A stretch of DNA of 64,000 nucleotides, taken from positions 19,248-83,247 of the forward strand of contig JAZSHX010000044.1 of assembly GCA_045533485.1 (NCBI GenBank), written 5' to 3'. Position 1 is the stretch's first letter, and each line of letters starts with the position of its first letter. The notes beneath the pieces are model-generated. The model saw only the letters and a program-made list of their open reading frames with translations, was not told where the DNA came from and made no database searches. The translations under genes and the position numbers were made by a program. Positions 16,162-23,398 of the stretch are shown here, one piece after another. This DNA comes from Scatosoma sp045533485. Its GTDB lineage: Bacteria; Bacillota; Clostridia; Christensenellales; Borkfalkiaceae.

Positions 16162-17091
16162 ATGATGCGATTTGAAAAAATGACAAAAAAGGACTTCATG
16201 GTTTTTTGCGTGGCGTCCGTATTTGGCGGTATAATGGTGGCGCTTGGCGGCGCAGGGCTGTTGTTTGCGATGCTGTACGCTGGCGACGTATCGGGCAGGT
16301 TGATAGGCGCAGTGCTTTTCTCTCTTGCCATGTTCGTGGTAACGACGTTCGGGCTGTATTTGATCACCGGTTTATCCACGCGCATTTTAACGATGGGCGT
16401 AAAAAACTTTTGGTCGCTGCCCGTCAGCTTGTTCTTTAACGTTTTGGGGATTGCCCTTGCGGCGGTGCTCGTGCACAATTCCCACGTACCCCTTACGCAA
16501 ACGGCGGATAATGTTATGGCAGGCAAACTGTGCGAACACGGTTGGGTATTGCACTCTTTTTGTTCGGGGATTTTGTGCGGTATCTTTATTGGGCTTTCCG
16601 TGTTTTTGTGCAAGTACACGCATAAAAAACATTTGTCTGCAACGGTAGGCGTCGTGTTCCCCGTATTCGTGTTCGTGTATTGCGGTTTTGACAATTCGCT
16701 CGCCAACGTATTTTATATGTTTGTCAGCAGTAAAATGACGTGGGCGATGGTAGGGTATTGCTTTATATCGCTTTTGGGCAATCTTGTAGGCGGTATGATG
16801 GTATCCGTGCTGCCGCTTATCAAAAAGAAAGACGAACCGAAAAAATACCGCTGTCCTTGCTGCGGATATTTCACGTTTGAGAAAAAGGAACGCACCTACG
16901 ATATTTGTCCCGTTTGCTTTTGGGAAGACGACCCCGAACAGTTCAAAAATCCCACCCTGCACGGCGGCGCAAATCACGTTTCCCTTGCCGAAGCAAGAAT
17001 CAATTACAAGCATTTCAACGCTTGCGACACCGAAATGAAAAAGTACGTGCGCGGCCCGAAAAAGGACGAACTGCACGGCTACGACAGATAA
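16162..17091 (+). CDS. formate/nitrite-type (FNT) channel fused to a CPCC cysteine-rich domain
   Basis: 309 residues. Residues 10-222 carry six hydrophobic helices with FNT landmarks, including the helix-5 loop GFDNSLANVFYM. In FocA-type channels this reads FEHSIANMF, so the central His is Asn178 here. Residues 229-305 are a separate cytoplasmic domain beginning C231-P-C-C-G-Y with a second pair CPVCFWEDDPEQ and ending GPKKDE, matching the Cys-rich CPCC domain, probably metal-binding. The fusion is in a single uninterrupted frame. The substrate could be formate, nitrite, hydrosulfide or another small anion. It is monocistronic, between two terminators. Confidence 0.82.
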   Translation: MMRFEKMTKKDFMVFCVASVFGGIMVALGGAGLLFAMLYAGDVSGRLIGAVLFSLAMFVVTTFGLYLITGLSTRILTMGVKNFWSLPVSLFFNVLGIALAAVLVHNSHVPLTQTADNVMAGKLCEHGWVLHSFCSGILCGIFIGLSVFLCKYTHKKHLSATVGVVFPVFVFVYCGFDNSLANVFYMFVSSKMTWAMVGYCFISLLGNLVGGMMVSVLPLIKKKDEPKKYRCPCCGYFTFEKKERTYDICPVCFWEDDPEQFKNPTLHGGANHVSLAEARINYKHFNACDTEMKKYVRGPKKDELHGYDR

Positions 17092-17101
17092 AACGAACAC
17101 C

Positions 17102-17144
17102 AAAAAAACTCTCCGTTTGCTTTTGAAAACGGAGAGTTTTTCTT
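17102..17144. terminator. bidirectional terminator
   Basis: AAACTCTCCGTTT and AAACGGAGAGTTT form a long stem with T-tracts on both strands, between convergent genes. Confidence 0.9.
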
Positions 17145-17157
17145 TTGCTTTTAACAA

Positions 17158-18540
17158 TTATTTCTTCACCTTTATCCAACCGATACGCACGTATTTGGGC
17201 GCGGTAATTTGCTTGATTGCGTCGTAATATATTTCACTCATTTTACGGATATTGTCAAGAAGCACGTATTCGTTGGGTTGATGCACCGTTTCTTCTTCGC
17301 CGATCACTTCGGGCCCGAACGCGCAACCGCATTCCAACGCTCTTGCATACGTACCGCCGCCGATAGCGATAGGGGGAATATCCACGCCACACGCTTCCGC
17401 GTATACGCCTGCCAGCGTTTGAATGAGCGCGCCGTTGGGATCGTTATAAAGCGGCGCTTGATAGTTGTTGATAACAAAGCTTACGTTTGCGCTTTCCAAG
17501 CGTTGCAAAACGTCTTCTTTGGCAAGCGTAGCAGGGTAGCGCACGTCGGTTACGATGGACACTGTGCCGTTTTCAAAGGACGCCATATCGGGGGACATCG
17601 TCAAAGGCCCCGTTTCGTCGCAAAGCGTTTTTAAGCCCAGCGTATCGGCAAACAACACGTCGTAAACCTTTTTGCAGTCTTCGTTAAACGTAGCGAAAAA
17701 CGCAAACATCGCTTGCAGTGCGTTTGCACCTTGGTCGGGCAAAGAGCCGTGCGCAGACTTGCCGTAAACGCGCAAAATGTTCGTGGTGTTGTCGTAAGAA
17801 AAACGCGTTCCGTCGATAGGGTTTTGATAATTTACAAGCTTGCTTGCCGCTTGTTTAGTCAAAACCGCTTCCGCTTCACTGCATACCATATTCGGCGCAG
17901 TTCCTGCTTTCAACGCGGACATGGGTGCGTCGTTTATCGTAAATTGCGACGTGAAATGCAAAATACCTTTCTCTGCGTAGATCACGGGGAAGCAGGCGTC
18001 GGGGGTAAATCCTTCGCGCGGCATTTCCGCCACCTTTTTATAATGCGCGATGCACTCCCAACCGCTTTCTTCGTTGCAGCCGACGATCAATTTAATGGTA
18101 CGGCGCGGCGTAAAGGAAGCGTCCTTTAACGCCTTTAAGGCATACAAACAAACGATAGCAGGCGTTTTATCGTCCAAAGCGCCGCGTCCCCAAAGCTTCA
18201 TGCCTTCCACGCCGCCGTCGGAAACGTCGTCATTGATAACGCCGCCAAAAGGGGGATATTTCCAGCCGTTACCGGCAGGCACAACGTCCAAATGCGCCAA
18301 AATGGCAAACGGTTCACCGCGGCCGAATACCACTTCGCCCACGTAGTTGTCGTAATTGTGCGTTTCAAAGCCAAAGCTCTCCGCAAGCGCTAAAAAATAC
18401 GCCAAGCAATCGGCGGTTTCTTTGCCGAAGGGATATTCCCCGTTTTCGCCTTCCGCAGGTTTTTGCGTGGAATCAAAACGGATAATTTCCGCACTGGAAC
18501 GTACGATATCGTCAAAATAAGCGTGCATAGGATGTTGCAT
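17158..18540 (-). CDS. Sapep family Mn2+-dependent dipeptidase (M20, PepV-like)
   Basis: 460 residues, a cytoplasmic M20 metallopeptidase expected to cleave dipeptides. Visible landmarks are AILAHLDVVPAG (metal His and catalytic Asp), LWGRGALDDKTPAIVCL (bridging Asp) and CNEESGWECIAHY (Glu pair). A C-terminal GGGTYARALECGCAFGPE provides the last metal His region. I start it at 18540, where AAGGAG stands 6 bases upstream; 17 more codons are open upstream without a site. It is divergent from the radC operon. Confidence 0.92.
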   Translation of the reverse strand: MQHPMHAYFDDIVRSSAEIIRFDSTQKPAEGENGEYPFGKETADCLAYFLALAESFGFETHNYDNYVGEVVFGRGEPFAILAHLDVVPAGNGWKYPPFGGVINDDVSDGGVEGMKLWGRGALDDKTPAIVCLYALKALKDASFTPRRTIKLIVGCNEESGWECIAHYKKVAEMPREGFTPDACFPVIYAEKGILHFTSQFTINDAPMSALKAGTAPNMVCSEAEAVLTKQAASKLVNYQNPIDGTRFSYDNTTNILRVYGKSAHGSLPDQGANALQAMFAFFATFNEDCKKVYDVLFADTLGLKTLCDETGPLTMSPDMASFENGTVSIVTDVRYPATLAKEDVLQRLESANVSFVINNYQAPLYNDPNGALIQTLAGVYAEACGVDIPPIAIGGGTYARALECGCAFGPEVIGEEETVHQPNEYVLLDNIRKMSEIYYDAIKQITAPKYVRIGWIKVKK

Positions 18541-18582
18541 AAAAAACTCCTTACAAATAAAAAAATAAATATTGCTACTATT

Positions 18583-18611
18583 ATTATACACGTTTTTTAA
18601 GCGCAGGTAAA
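18583..18611 (-). promoter_or_regulatory. promoter of the dipeptidase gene
   Basis: Minus strand TTTACC, 17 bases, TATAAT (18588-18583), about 43 bases before the ATG. Confidence 0.6.
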
Positions 18612-18661
18612 GAAAAACAAAGCGAAAAGTATAAAAAAAATGTATTTTTTTATAATCGGCT

Positions 18662-18690
18662 TTGACATTTGGAAAAAAGTGTGCTACAAT
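18662..18690 (+). promoter_or_regulatory. promoter of the radC-kinase-regulator-fusion operon
   Basis: TTGACA, 17 bases, TACAAT, 32 bases before the ATG at 18723. Confidence 0.85.
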
Positions 18691-18722
18691 GAATGGGAAA
18701 ACAAACGAAAGAGAGTGTACTT

Positions 18723-19496
18723 ATGCAAAAAACTACGCCGCACGACCACGCAGGGCACAGACAGCGTCTTATGGATAAAGTACTCAAAGACGCGTGCTGT
18801 GAACACGAATATTTAGAAATGCTGCTTTGCTATGCCATTCCGCGCCGCAACACCAACGATTTGGCGCATCGGCTGTTGGCGGAATTTGGCAGCATTGAAC
18901 GGGTGCTTTCGGCGGATGCTGCGCACCTTGCGTCCATCAAAGGCGTAGGCAAAAGTGCGGCTACGCTGTTAAAATGCGTACATAAATTTTTTGAAGATTA
19001 TCTTTCCGCGCATAACCAAGACAATGCGTTGCGCTTGCCTGAAATTTACGAACCCGACCATTTTGCAAAGTATGCGTACCAACGCTATAAAACAGCAAAG
19101 CAAGAAACGCTGGACGTGTTTTTTCTGGACGAAACAGGAAGAATTTTCCGTCAAACAAGCTTTTCTTCCAAAAAGGAAGATATGGTCGTTATCAACGTCG
19201 AAGAGTTGTCTAAATTATGCGCGGCACTAACGCCAACGGGTATCGTACTCGTACACACGCATCCGCTTGGCGATTGCACGCCGTCGAAAACGGACGACCA
19301 AGCCACGCGCAACTGTCAATATATTTGCAGCTTGCATAACGTGCTTTTGTGCAATCATATCATCGTTTCGCAAAGCGGTGTGTTTGATTATTATACCAGC
19401 GGAAAATTAAAGCAAATCGTTGACGGACATCCGCTCAAATCGTTGCTGGAACAACCGCTTGACGAAAAGACGGGAAACGGGGAGTTGAAGAAATGA
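18723..19496 (+). CDS. RadC/JAB-domain (JAMM) protein
   Basis: 257 residues. An N-terminal helix-hairpin-helix-like UPF0758 region (about 1-95) contains IKGVGKSAATLL. The JAB domain (about 110-245) carries the zinc JAMM motif HTHPLGDCTPSKTDD. RadC-family proteins were once linked to DNA repair, but their real substrate is unknown. I take the ATG at 18723, after the promoter at 18662; ten more codons upstream would start inside the promoter. The stop overlaps the kinase start by four bases, an unusual partnership. Confidence 0.9.
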   Translation: MQKTTPHDHAGHRQRLMDKVLKDACCEHEYLEMLLCYAIPRRNTNDLAHRLLAEFGSIERVLSADAAHLASIKGVGKSAATLLKCVHKFFEDYLSAHNQDNALRLPEIYEPDHFAKYAYQRYKTAKQETLDVFFLDETGRIFRQTSFSSKKEDMVVINVEELSKLCAALTPTGIVLVHTHPLGDCTPSKTDDQATRNCQYICSLHNVLLCNHIIVSQSGVFDYYTSGKLKQIVDGHPLKSLLEQPLDEKTGNGELKK

Positions 19497-20785
19497 AAAC
19501 ACGACAACAGACGCCAAAAGCAGAGCGCGGCGGCCGTGTGGCGCACTGGCTGAAAAAATACGATTTTCACGACCAAGAACGGTTCGTCACCTTCTTACAA
19601 CGCCTAATTTTCGTGGTGCTACTCATAGTGGAAGCGTTTATGCTGATGCAGCATATCGGTGATTTCCAACGCCTTGGCGCTTGGAAAACGTTTATGCCCT
19701 TGGTCATCATCGCCGTGTTAATCGTCGGTACGGAAGTGTGGAAATTATCGCGTATCAAACGCCAGCTCTCCTTTTTATGGGTATACGCAGTGCAGGCGCT
19801 GGCGGTAAGCGCTATGTCGTTTATAACAAGCAGTACGTCCGCCATCGTCGTGTATATGATCGTTTTGACGGAGATGTATATATCCTTTGAAGGGAAGTAT
19901 CCTTTGACGAGAATGTTCCTGCTTGCCGTAGCCATGTATGCGGCGGCAACGCTTTTGCAAAATTATATATTGTTCCAGCCGTCGTCCATTTTGCCGATCG
20001 TTACACAGCTTATCAGTGTATCGTTCGCGCTGGCTATGCACTTTTTATGCACGCAAATCGCCTTGTCGTTTTATCGTCAGTTTTTGCGGTTAAATTCCGC
20101 TTTGCGTGAGCTTAACGAAAGTAAGCGCGAGCTGGAAAAAGCGTACGCGGTCGTTGCGGAAGTGACGGCACTGGAAGAAAGACAACGTATCGCCAAGGAT
20201 ATTCACGACACGGCAGGGCATTCGCTCACGACGGTAATAATGCAAACGGAAAGCGCGAAGCTTTTGATAGACGACAACCCCGAAGCGGCGAAAAGCAAAA
20301 TTATTGCGGCAAACCTGCAAGCCAAGCACGCCTTGGAAGAATTGCGCAACAGCGTGCACGTTTTATCGGGCAGAAAAGAAAATCAAACGCTCAAACGAGC
20401 GCTGGAAGCGATTATACAAGAATCCACCGACGGCACGGGGATCACCATACGCTCCAAAATACAAAACGTGCGCGTAAACGACGAAAAATACCGTTTTTTG
20501 TGTAATTCCTTAAAGGAAGGGATATCCAACGGCTTGCGCCACGGCAAAGCCACCGCTTTTTGGGTGGCGTGCGAAGAGCAGGGCGATTGTATCCGTTTCC
20601 TGCTTTCGGATAACGGCAACGGCGCGGAAGAAAACACCCTGCGCTTTGGCTTTGGCTTATCCAGTATGCAAGAACGCGTGCGCGCGTTAGGCGGTGAAAT
20701 GCACGTCGTAACGCAGCTTGGCGAAGGCGTAGAGTTAGAGCTCATTTTACCCAAAGAAAAAACAACGGCGAAAGGAGAAAAATAA
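19493..20785 (+). CDS. sensor histidine kinase, HisKA_3 (LiaS/DesK-type)
   Basis: 430 residues. Five or six hydrophobic helices fill residues 35-185, with almost no extracellular loop, as in intramembrane-sensing kinases. A short coiled coil leads to the dimerisation domain with phospho-acceptor H238 in DIHDTAGHSLT. The ATPase domain shows EGISNGLRHGK (N box), SDNGNGAEE (G1) and GFGLSSMQERV (G2). It is co-translated with radC upstream and with the response regulator downstream (TAATG overlap). The signal is unknown; cell-envelope stress is a family-based guess. Confidence 0.93.
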   Translation: MKTRQQTPKAERGGRVAHWLKKYDFHDQERFVTFLQRLIFVVLLIVEAFMLMQHIGDFQRLGAWKTFMPLVIIAVLIVGTEVWKLSRIKRQLSFLWVYAVQALAVSAMSFITSSTSAIVVYMIVLTEMYISFEGKYPLTRMFLLAVAMYAAATLLQNYILFQPSSILPIVTQLISVSFALAMHFLCTQIALSFYRQFLRLNSALRELNESKRELEKAYAVVAEVTALEERQRIAKDIHDTAGHSLTTVIMQTESAKLLIDDNPEAAKSKIIAANLQAKHALEELRNSVHVLSGRKENQTLKRALEAIIQESTDGTGITIRSKIQNVRVNDEKYRFLCNSLKEGISNGLRHGKATAFWVACEEQGDCIRFLLSDNGNGAEENTLRFGFGLSSMQERVRALGGEMHVVTQLGEGVELELILPKEKTTAKGEK

Positions 20786-21435
20786 TGACGGAAACCATCA
20801 TTAAAGTTTTGCTTGTAGACGATCAATTAGATTTGGTAAACGAACTGCGCGCGGTGCTGGAAACAGACGCGCAAATACAGGTGATAGGCACTGCGGCGGA
20901 CGGCTTTGAAGCCCTGCAAAAAATGCAAAGCCATTTGCCCGACGTCGTGCTTATGGATATCCGTATGCCGAATATGAACGGCGTAGTGGCGACAGAGCGT
21001 ATCAAAGCGATGTATCCCGACGTGAAAGTGGTGATTTTGACAACGTTTGACGACAGCGATTACATATTGAACGCTATCAACCACGGCGCAAGCGGATATT
21101 TACTCAAAGACACGGGCGCCAACAAGCTGATAAACGCAGTGAAAAGCGCGTACGAAGGGGATACCATTTTACCTGCGACGATTGCGCGCCATATCACCAG
21201 CGCGGCAAAAAACGTGGCGGCGGATCGAGAAATCAAGCTTTCGCGCGCGTTTATGCTTTCGGATAGAGAAATTGAAATTGCGCTGATGATTTACGAAGGC
21301 TTTACCAACCGTCAAATTTCCGCGGCGCTCAATCTTTCCGAAGGTACGACGCGCAATTACGTGTCGTCCATTTACGAAAAAATGCAGTGCGACAACCGCG
21401 CGGATACCGTAAGAAAAATGGCAGAAATTTTATAA
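20785..21435 (+). CDS. NarL/LuxR-family response regulator
   Basis: 216 residues. The receiver domain (1-120) has the phosphorylation site Asp58 in VVLMDIRMPNMNG, the conserved Lys in YLLKDTGANKL, and Thr in VVILTTFDD. The C-terminal LuxR-type helix-turn-helix (about 150-216) reads LSDREIEIALMIYEGFTN and ALNLSEGTTRNYVSSIYEKM. Its partner is the kinase immediately upstream. Targets are not evident; the phosphatase-cysteine synthase gene follows after 12 bases. Confidence 0.95.
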   Translation: MTETIIKVLLVDDQLDLVNELRAVLETDAQIQVIGTAADGFEALQKMQSHLPDVVLMDIRMPNMNGVVATERIKAMYPDVKVVILTTFDDSDYILNAINHGASGYLLKDTGANKLINAVKSAYEGDTILPATIARHITSAAKNVAADREIKLSRAFMLSDREIEIALMIYEGFTNRQISAALNLSEGTTRNYVSSIYEKMQCDNRADTVRKMAEIL

Positions 21436-21447
21436 AACGGGGCTACC

Positions 21448-23016
21448 ATGTACGAAACGATTGTATTTGATTTAGACGGAACGCTTTTGGACACGCTGGA
21501 CGATTTGTGCGGCGCGGTCAATTACGCCCTGCGCACGTTTGGTTATCCCGAGCGCAGTAAAGCGCAGGTGCAATCGTTTATCGGCGACGGGATAGTAAAG
21601 CTTATAGAGCGCGCCGTAGGCAAAGAAGATAACCGCTTTGACGAAATTTTATCTACGTTTAAGGCGTATTACAAGGCGCATTGCGCGGACAAAACTAAGC
21701 CGTATCCGCAAATCCTTGCTATGCTCAAAGCGCTCAAGGCGCAGGGAAAAAAAACGGCGGTGCTGTCTAACAAAGCGGATTTTGCCACGCAGGCGCTTGC
21801 CAAGCAATATTTTGGCGATTTGTTGGATAGGGCGCTGGGCGAAAACGAAGCGCTGGGCATAGCCAAAAAACCTGCGTCCGACGGCTTAAACGCGTTGCTT
21901 GAAAAGCTGGGCGCGGACAAGAAAACGTGCGTGTACGTAGGCGATAGCGACGTGGATATCCAAACGGCGAAAAACGCAGGGGTGGATTGTATCAGTGTAA
22001 CGTGGGGATTTAGGGATAGCGCTTTCTTAAAAGCAAACGGTGCAACGGCGCTGATTGATACGCCGTTACAGCTTTTGCGCCTTTGTCAAAAAACCCATTT
22101 TGAAAACGTGGAAAAGCGCATCGGCAACACACCGCTTGTGCGGCTTAAAAATATAGAAAAGCAATACGGCTTGACGGCGCAAGTATATGCGAAAATCGAA
22201 GGGCAAAACGCAGGCGGTTCTATCAAGGACAGGGCGGCGCTTGCGATGATTGACGACGCGGAAAAAACGGGCAAATTGCAAAAGGGCGGCTGTGTGATAG
22301 AAGCCACCAGCGGCAACACGGGCATCGCGCTTGCGCTTGTAGCGAAATCGCGCGGGTATAAGGCGATAATCGTTATGCCCGACACGATGAGCGAAGAACG
22401 GCGTGAAATGCTCAAAGCATACGGCGCGGAGCTGGTTTTGACGGACGGAAGCAAAGGCATGCAGGGCGCAGTGGACGAAGCGGCGCGCTTGGCAAGACAA
22501 ACGCCAAACAGCGTGCTGGCAGGACAGTTTGACAATCCTGCAAACGCTGCGGCGCATTACCAAACGACAGGGCCGGAAATTTACGCGCAGCTTGACGGCG
22601 CAGTGGATATTTTGATCGCAGGCGTCGGTACGGGCGGCACGATTACGGGCACGGGCAAATTTTTGAAAGAGAAAAACAAAAAAACGCAAGTGATAGCCGT
22701 AGAGCCAAGCGCTTCGCCCTTGCTTTCCAAAGGATACGCAGGCGCACACGGCTTACAGGGGATCGGCGCAAATTTCCTGCCTGCCGTTTTAGATAAAACG
22801 GTGTACGACGAAGTGATTTGCGTAGACGATGCGGACGCGTTTGCGTGGGCGAGAAAGTTACTTGACGAAGAAAATATTTTCGTTGGTATTTCCTCGGGCG
22901 CGGCGCTTACTGCGGCGATAGAGATAGCAAAGCGAGAACAAAACGCAGGTAAAAATATCGTAGTAATTTTCCCAGACGACGGGGGCAGGTACGTATCCAC
23001 GGGCATTTTTGATTAA
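21448..23016 (+). CDS. HAD phosphatase (Gph/PpaX-like) fused to cysteine synthase
   Basis: 522 residues in one open frame. Residues 1-212 are a C1-capped HAD hydrolase of the phosphoglycolate phosphatase type: DLDGTLLDT (nucleophile Asp9), VLSNK, KKPASDG and GDSDVDIQTAKNAG. Residues 213-522 are a fold-type II PLP enzyme of the CysK family: IGNTPLVRL, NAGGSIKDR with the PLP Lys260, EATSGNTG and the phosphate loop GTGGTITGTG. All catalytic residues I can check are intact in both halves. The cysteine synthase half would make cysteine from an activated serine and sulfide. Fourth gene of the radC operon. Confidence 0.85.
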   Translation: MYETIVFDLDGTLLDTLDDLCGAVNYALRTFGYPERSKAQVQSFIGDGIVKLIERAVGKEDNRFDEILSTFKAYYKAHCADKTKPYPQILAMLKALKAQGKKTAVLSNKADFATQALAKQYFGDLLDRALGENEALGIAKKPASDGLNALLEKLGADKKTCVYVGDSDVDIQTAKNAGVDCISVTWGFRDSAFLKANGATALIDTPLQLLRLCQKTHFENVEKRIGNTPLVRLKNIEKQYGLTAQVYAKIEGQNAGGSIKDRAALAMIDDAEKTGKLQKGGCVIEATSGNTGIALALVAKSRGYKAIIVMPDTMSEERREMLKAYGAELVLTDGSKGMQGAVDEAARLARQTPNSVLAGQFDNPANAAAHYQTTGPEIYAQLDGAVDILIAGVGTGGTITGTGKFLKEKNKKTQVIAVEPSASPLLSKGYAGAHGLQGIGANFLPAVLDKTVYDEVICVDDADAFAWARKLLDEENIFVGISSGAALTAAIEIAKREQNAGKNIVVIFPDDGGRYVSTGIFD

Positions 23017-23026
23017 AAACACAAAC

Positions 23027-23059
23027 AAAAAAACACTTCGCATAGAAGTGCTTTTTTTA
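23027..23059. terminator. bidirectional terminator after the fusion gene
   Basis: AAAAAAACACTTC and GAAGTGCTTTTTTT around a CGCATA loop. The stem has one A-C mismatch and serves both converging genes. Confidence 0.85.
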
Positions 23060-23272
23060 CATGTTGCTTTTGGGAATATCAAACAATTCGTTTGGCTCAA
23101 CGGAAAAATGCTCGCACAACAGCTGTATGCTGTCATATCCCGGTTTCTTTTTCCCTAAAAGCCACTGGCTAACCGTCGTTTGATTGACGCCCAAAGCGTC
23201 TGCAAATTTTTGTTGGGATAATTTGTGCTCTTCCATTATATATTTAATTATATCAATATATGGGTATCTCAT
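23057..23272 (-). CDS. XRE-family helix-turn-helix regulator
   Basis: 71 residues, essentially only a Cro/CI-type DNA-binding domain: LSQQKFADALGVNQTTVSQW is the helix-turn-helix, followed by the GKKKPGYDSIQLLCEHF helix. It lies divergently from the Cys-repeat lipoprotein gene, whose promoter carries two inverted repeats that could be its operators. There is no ribosome site before the ATG, and a TAAAAT box 6 bases upstream of the ATG raises the possibility of a leaderless message, as for phage CI-type genes. Confidence 0.88.
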   Translation of the reverse strand: MRYPYIDIIKYIMEEHKLSQQKFADALGVNQTTVSQWLLGKKKPGYDSIQLLCEHFSVEPNELFDIPKSNM

Positions 23273-23293
23273 AATGTTATTTTATCAAATTTC

Positions 23294-23334
23294 AGGTCAA
23301 AAGTCTTGACATAGGTCAAAAGACCTGTTATAAT
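23294..23334 (+). promoter_or_regulatory. promoter with overlapping XRE-type operators
   Basis: Perfect TTGACA (23306) and TATAAT (23329), spacer 17. The spacer contains the palindrome AGGTC-AAAA-GACCT (23313-23326). A second inverted repeat GTCAA-N5-TTGAC (23296-23310) covers the -35 box. The 10-mer AGGTCAAAAG recurs at 23294 and 23313, nineteen bases apart. A repressor bound here would block the lipoprotein promoter; the XRE protein encoded next door is the obvious candidate. Confidence 0.75.
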
Positions 23335-23398
23335 ATTATTGCCCATAAGTATGATAAAATAAAAGGGCAATAAAAATTTTTCATAAGGAGAACGTGGT

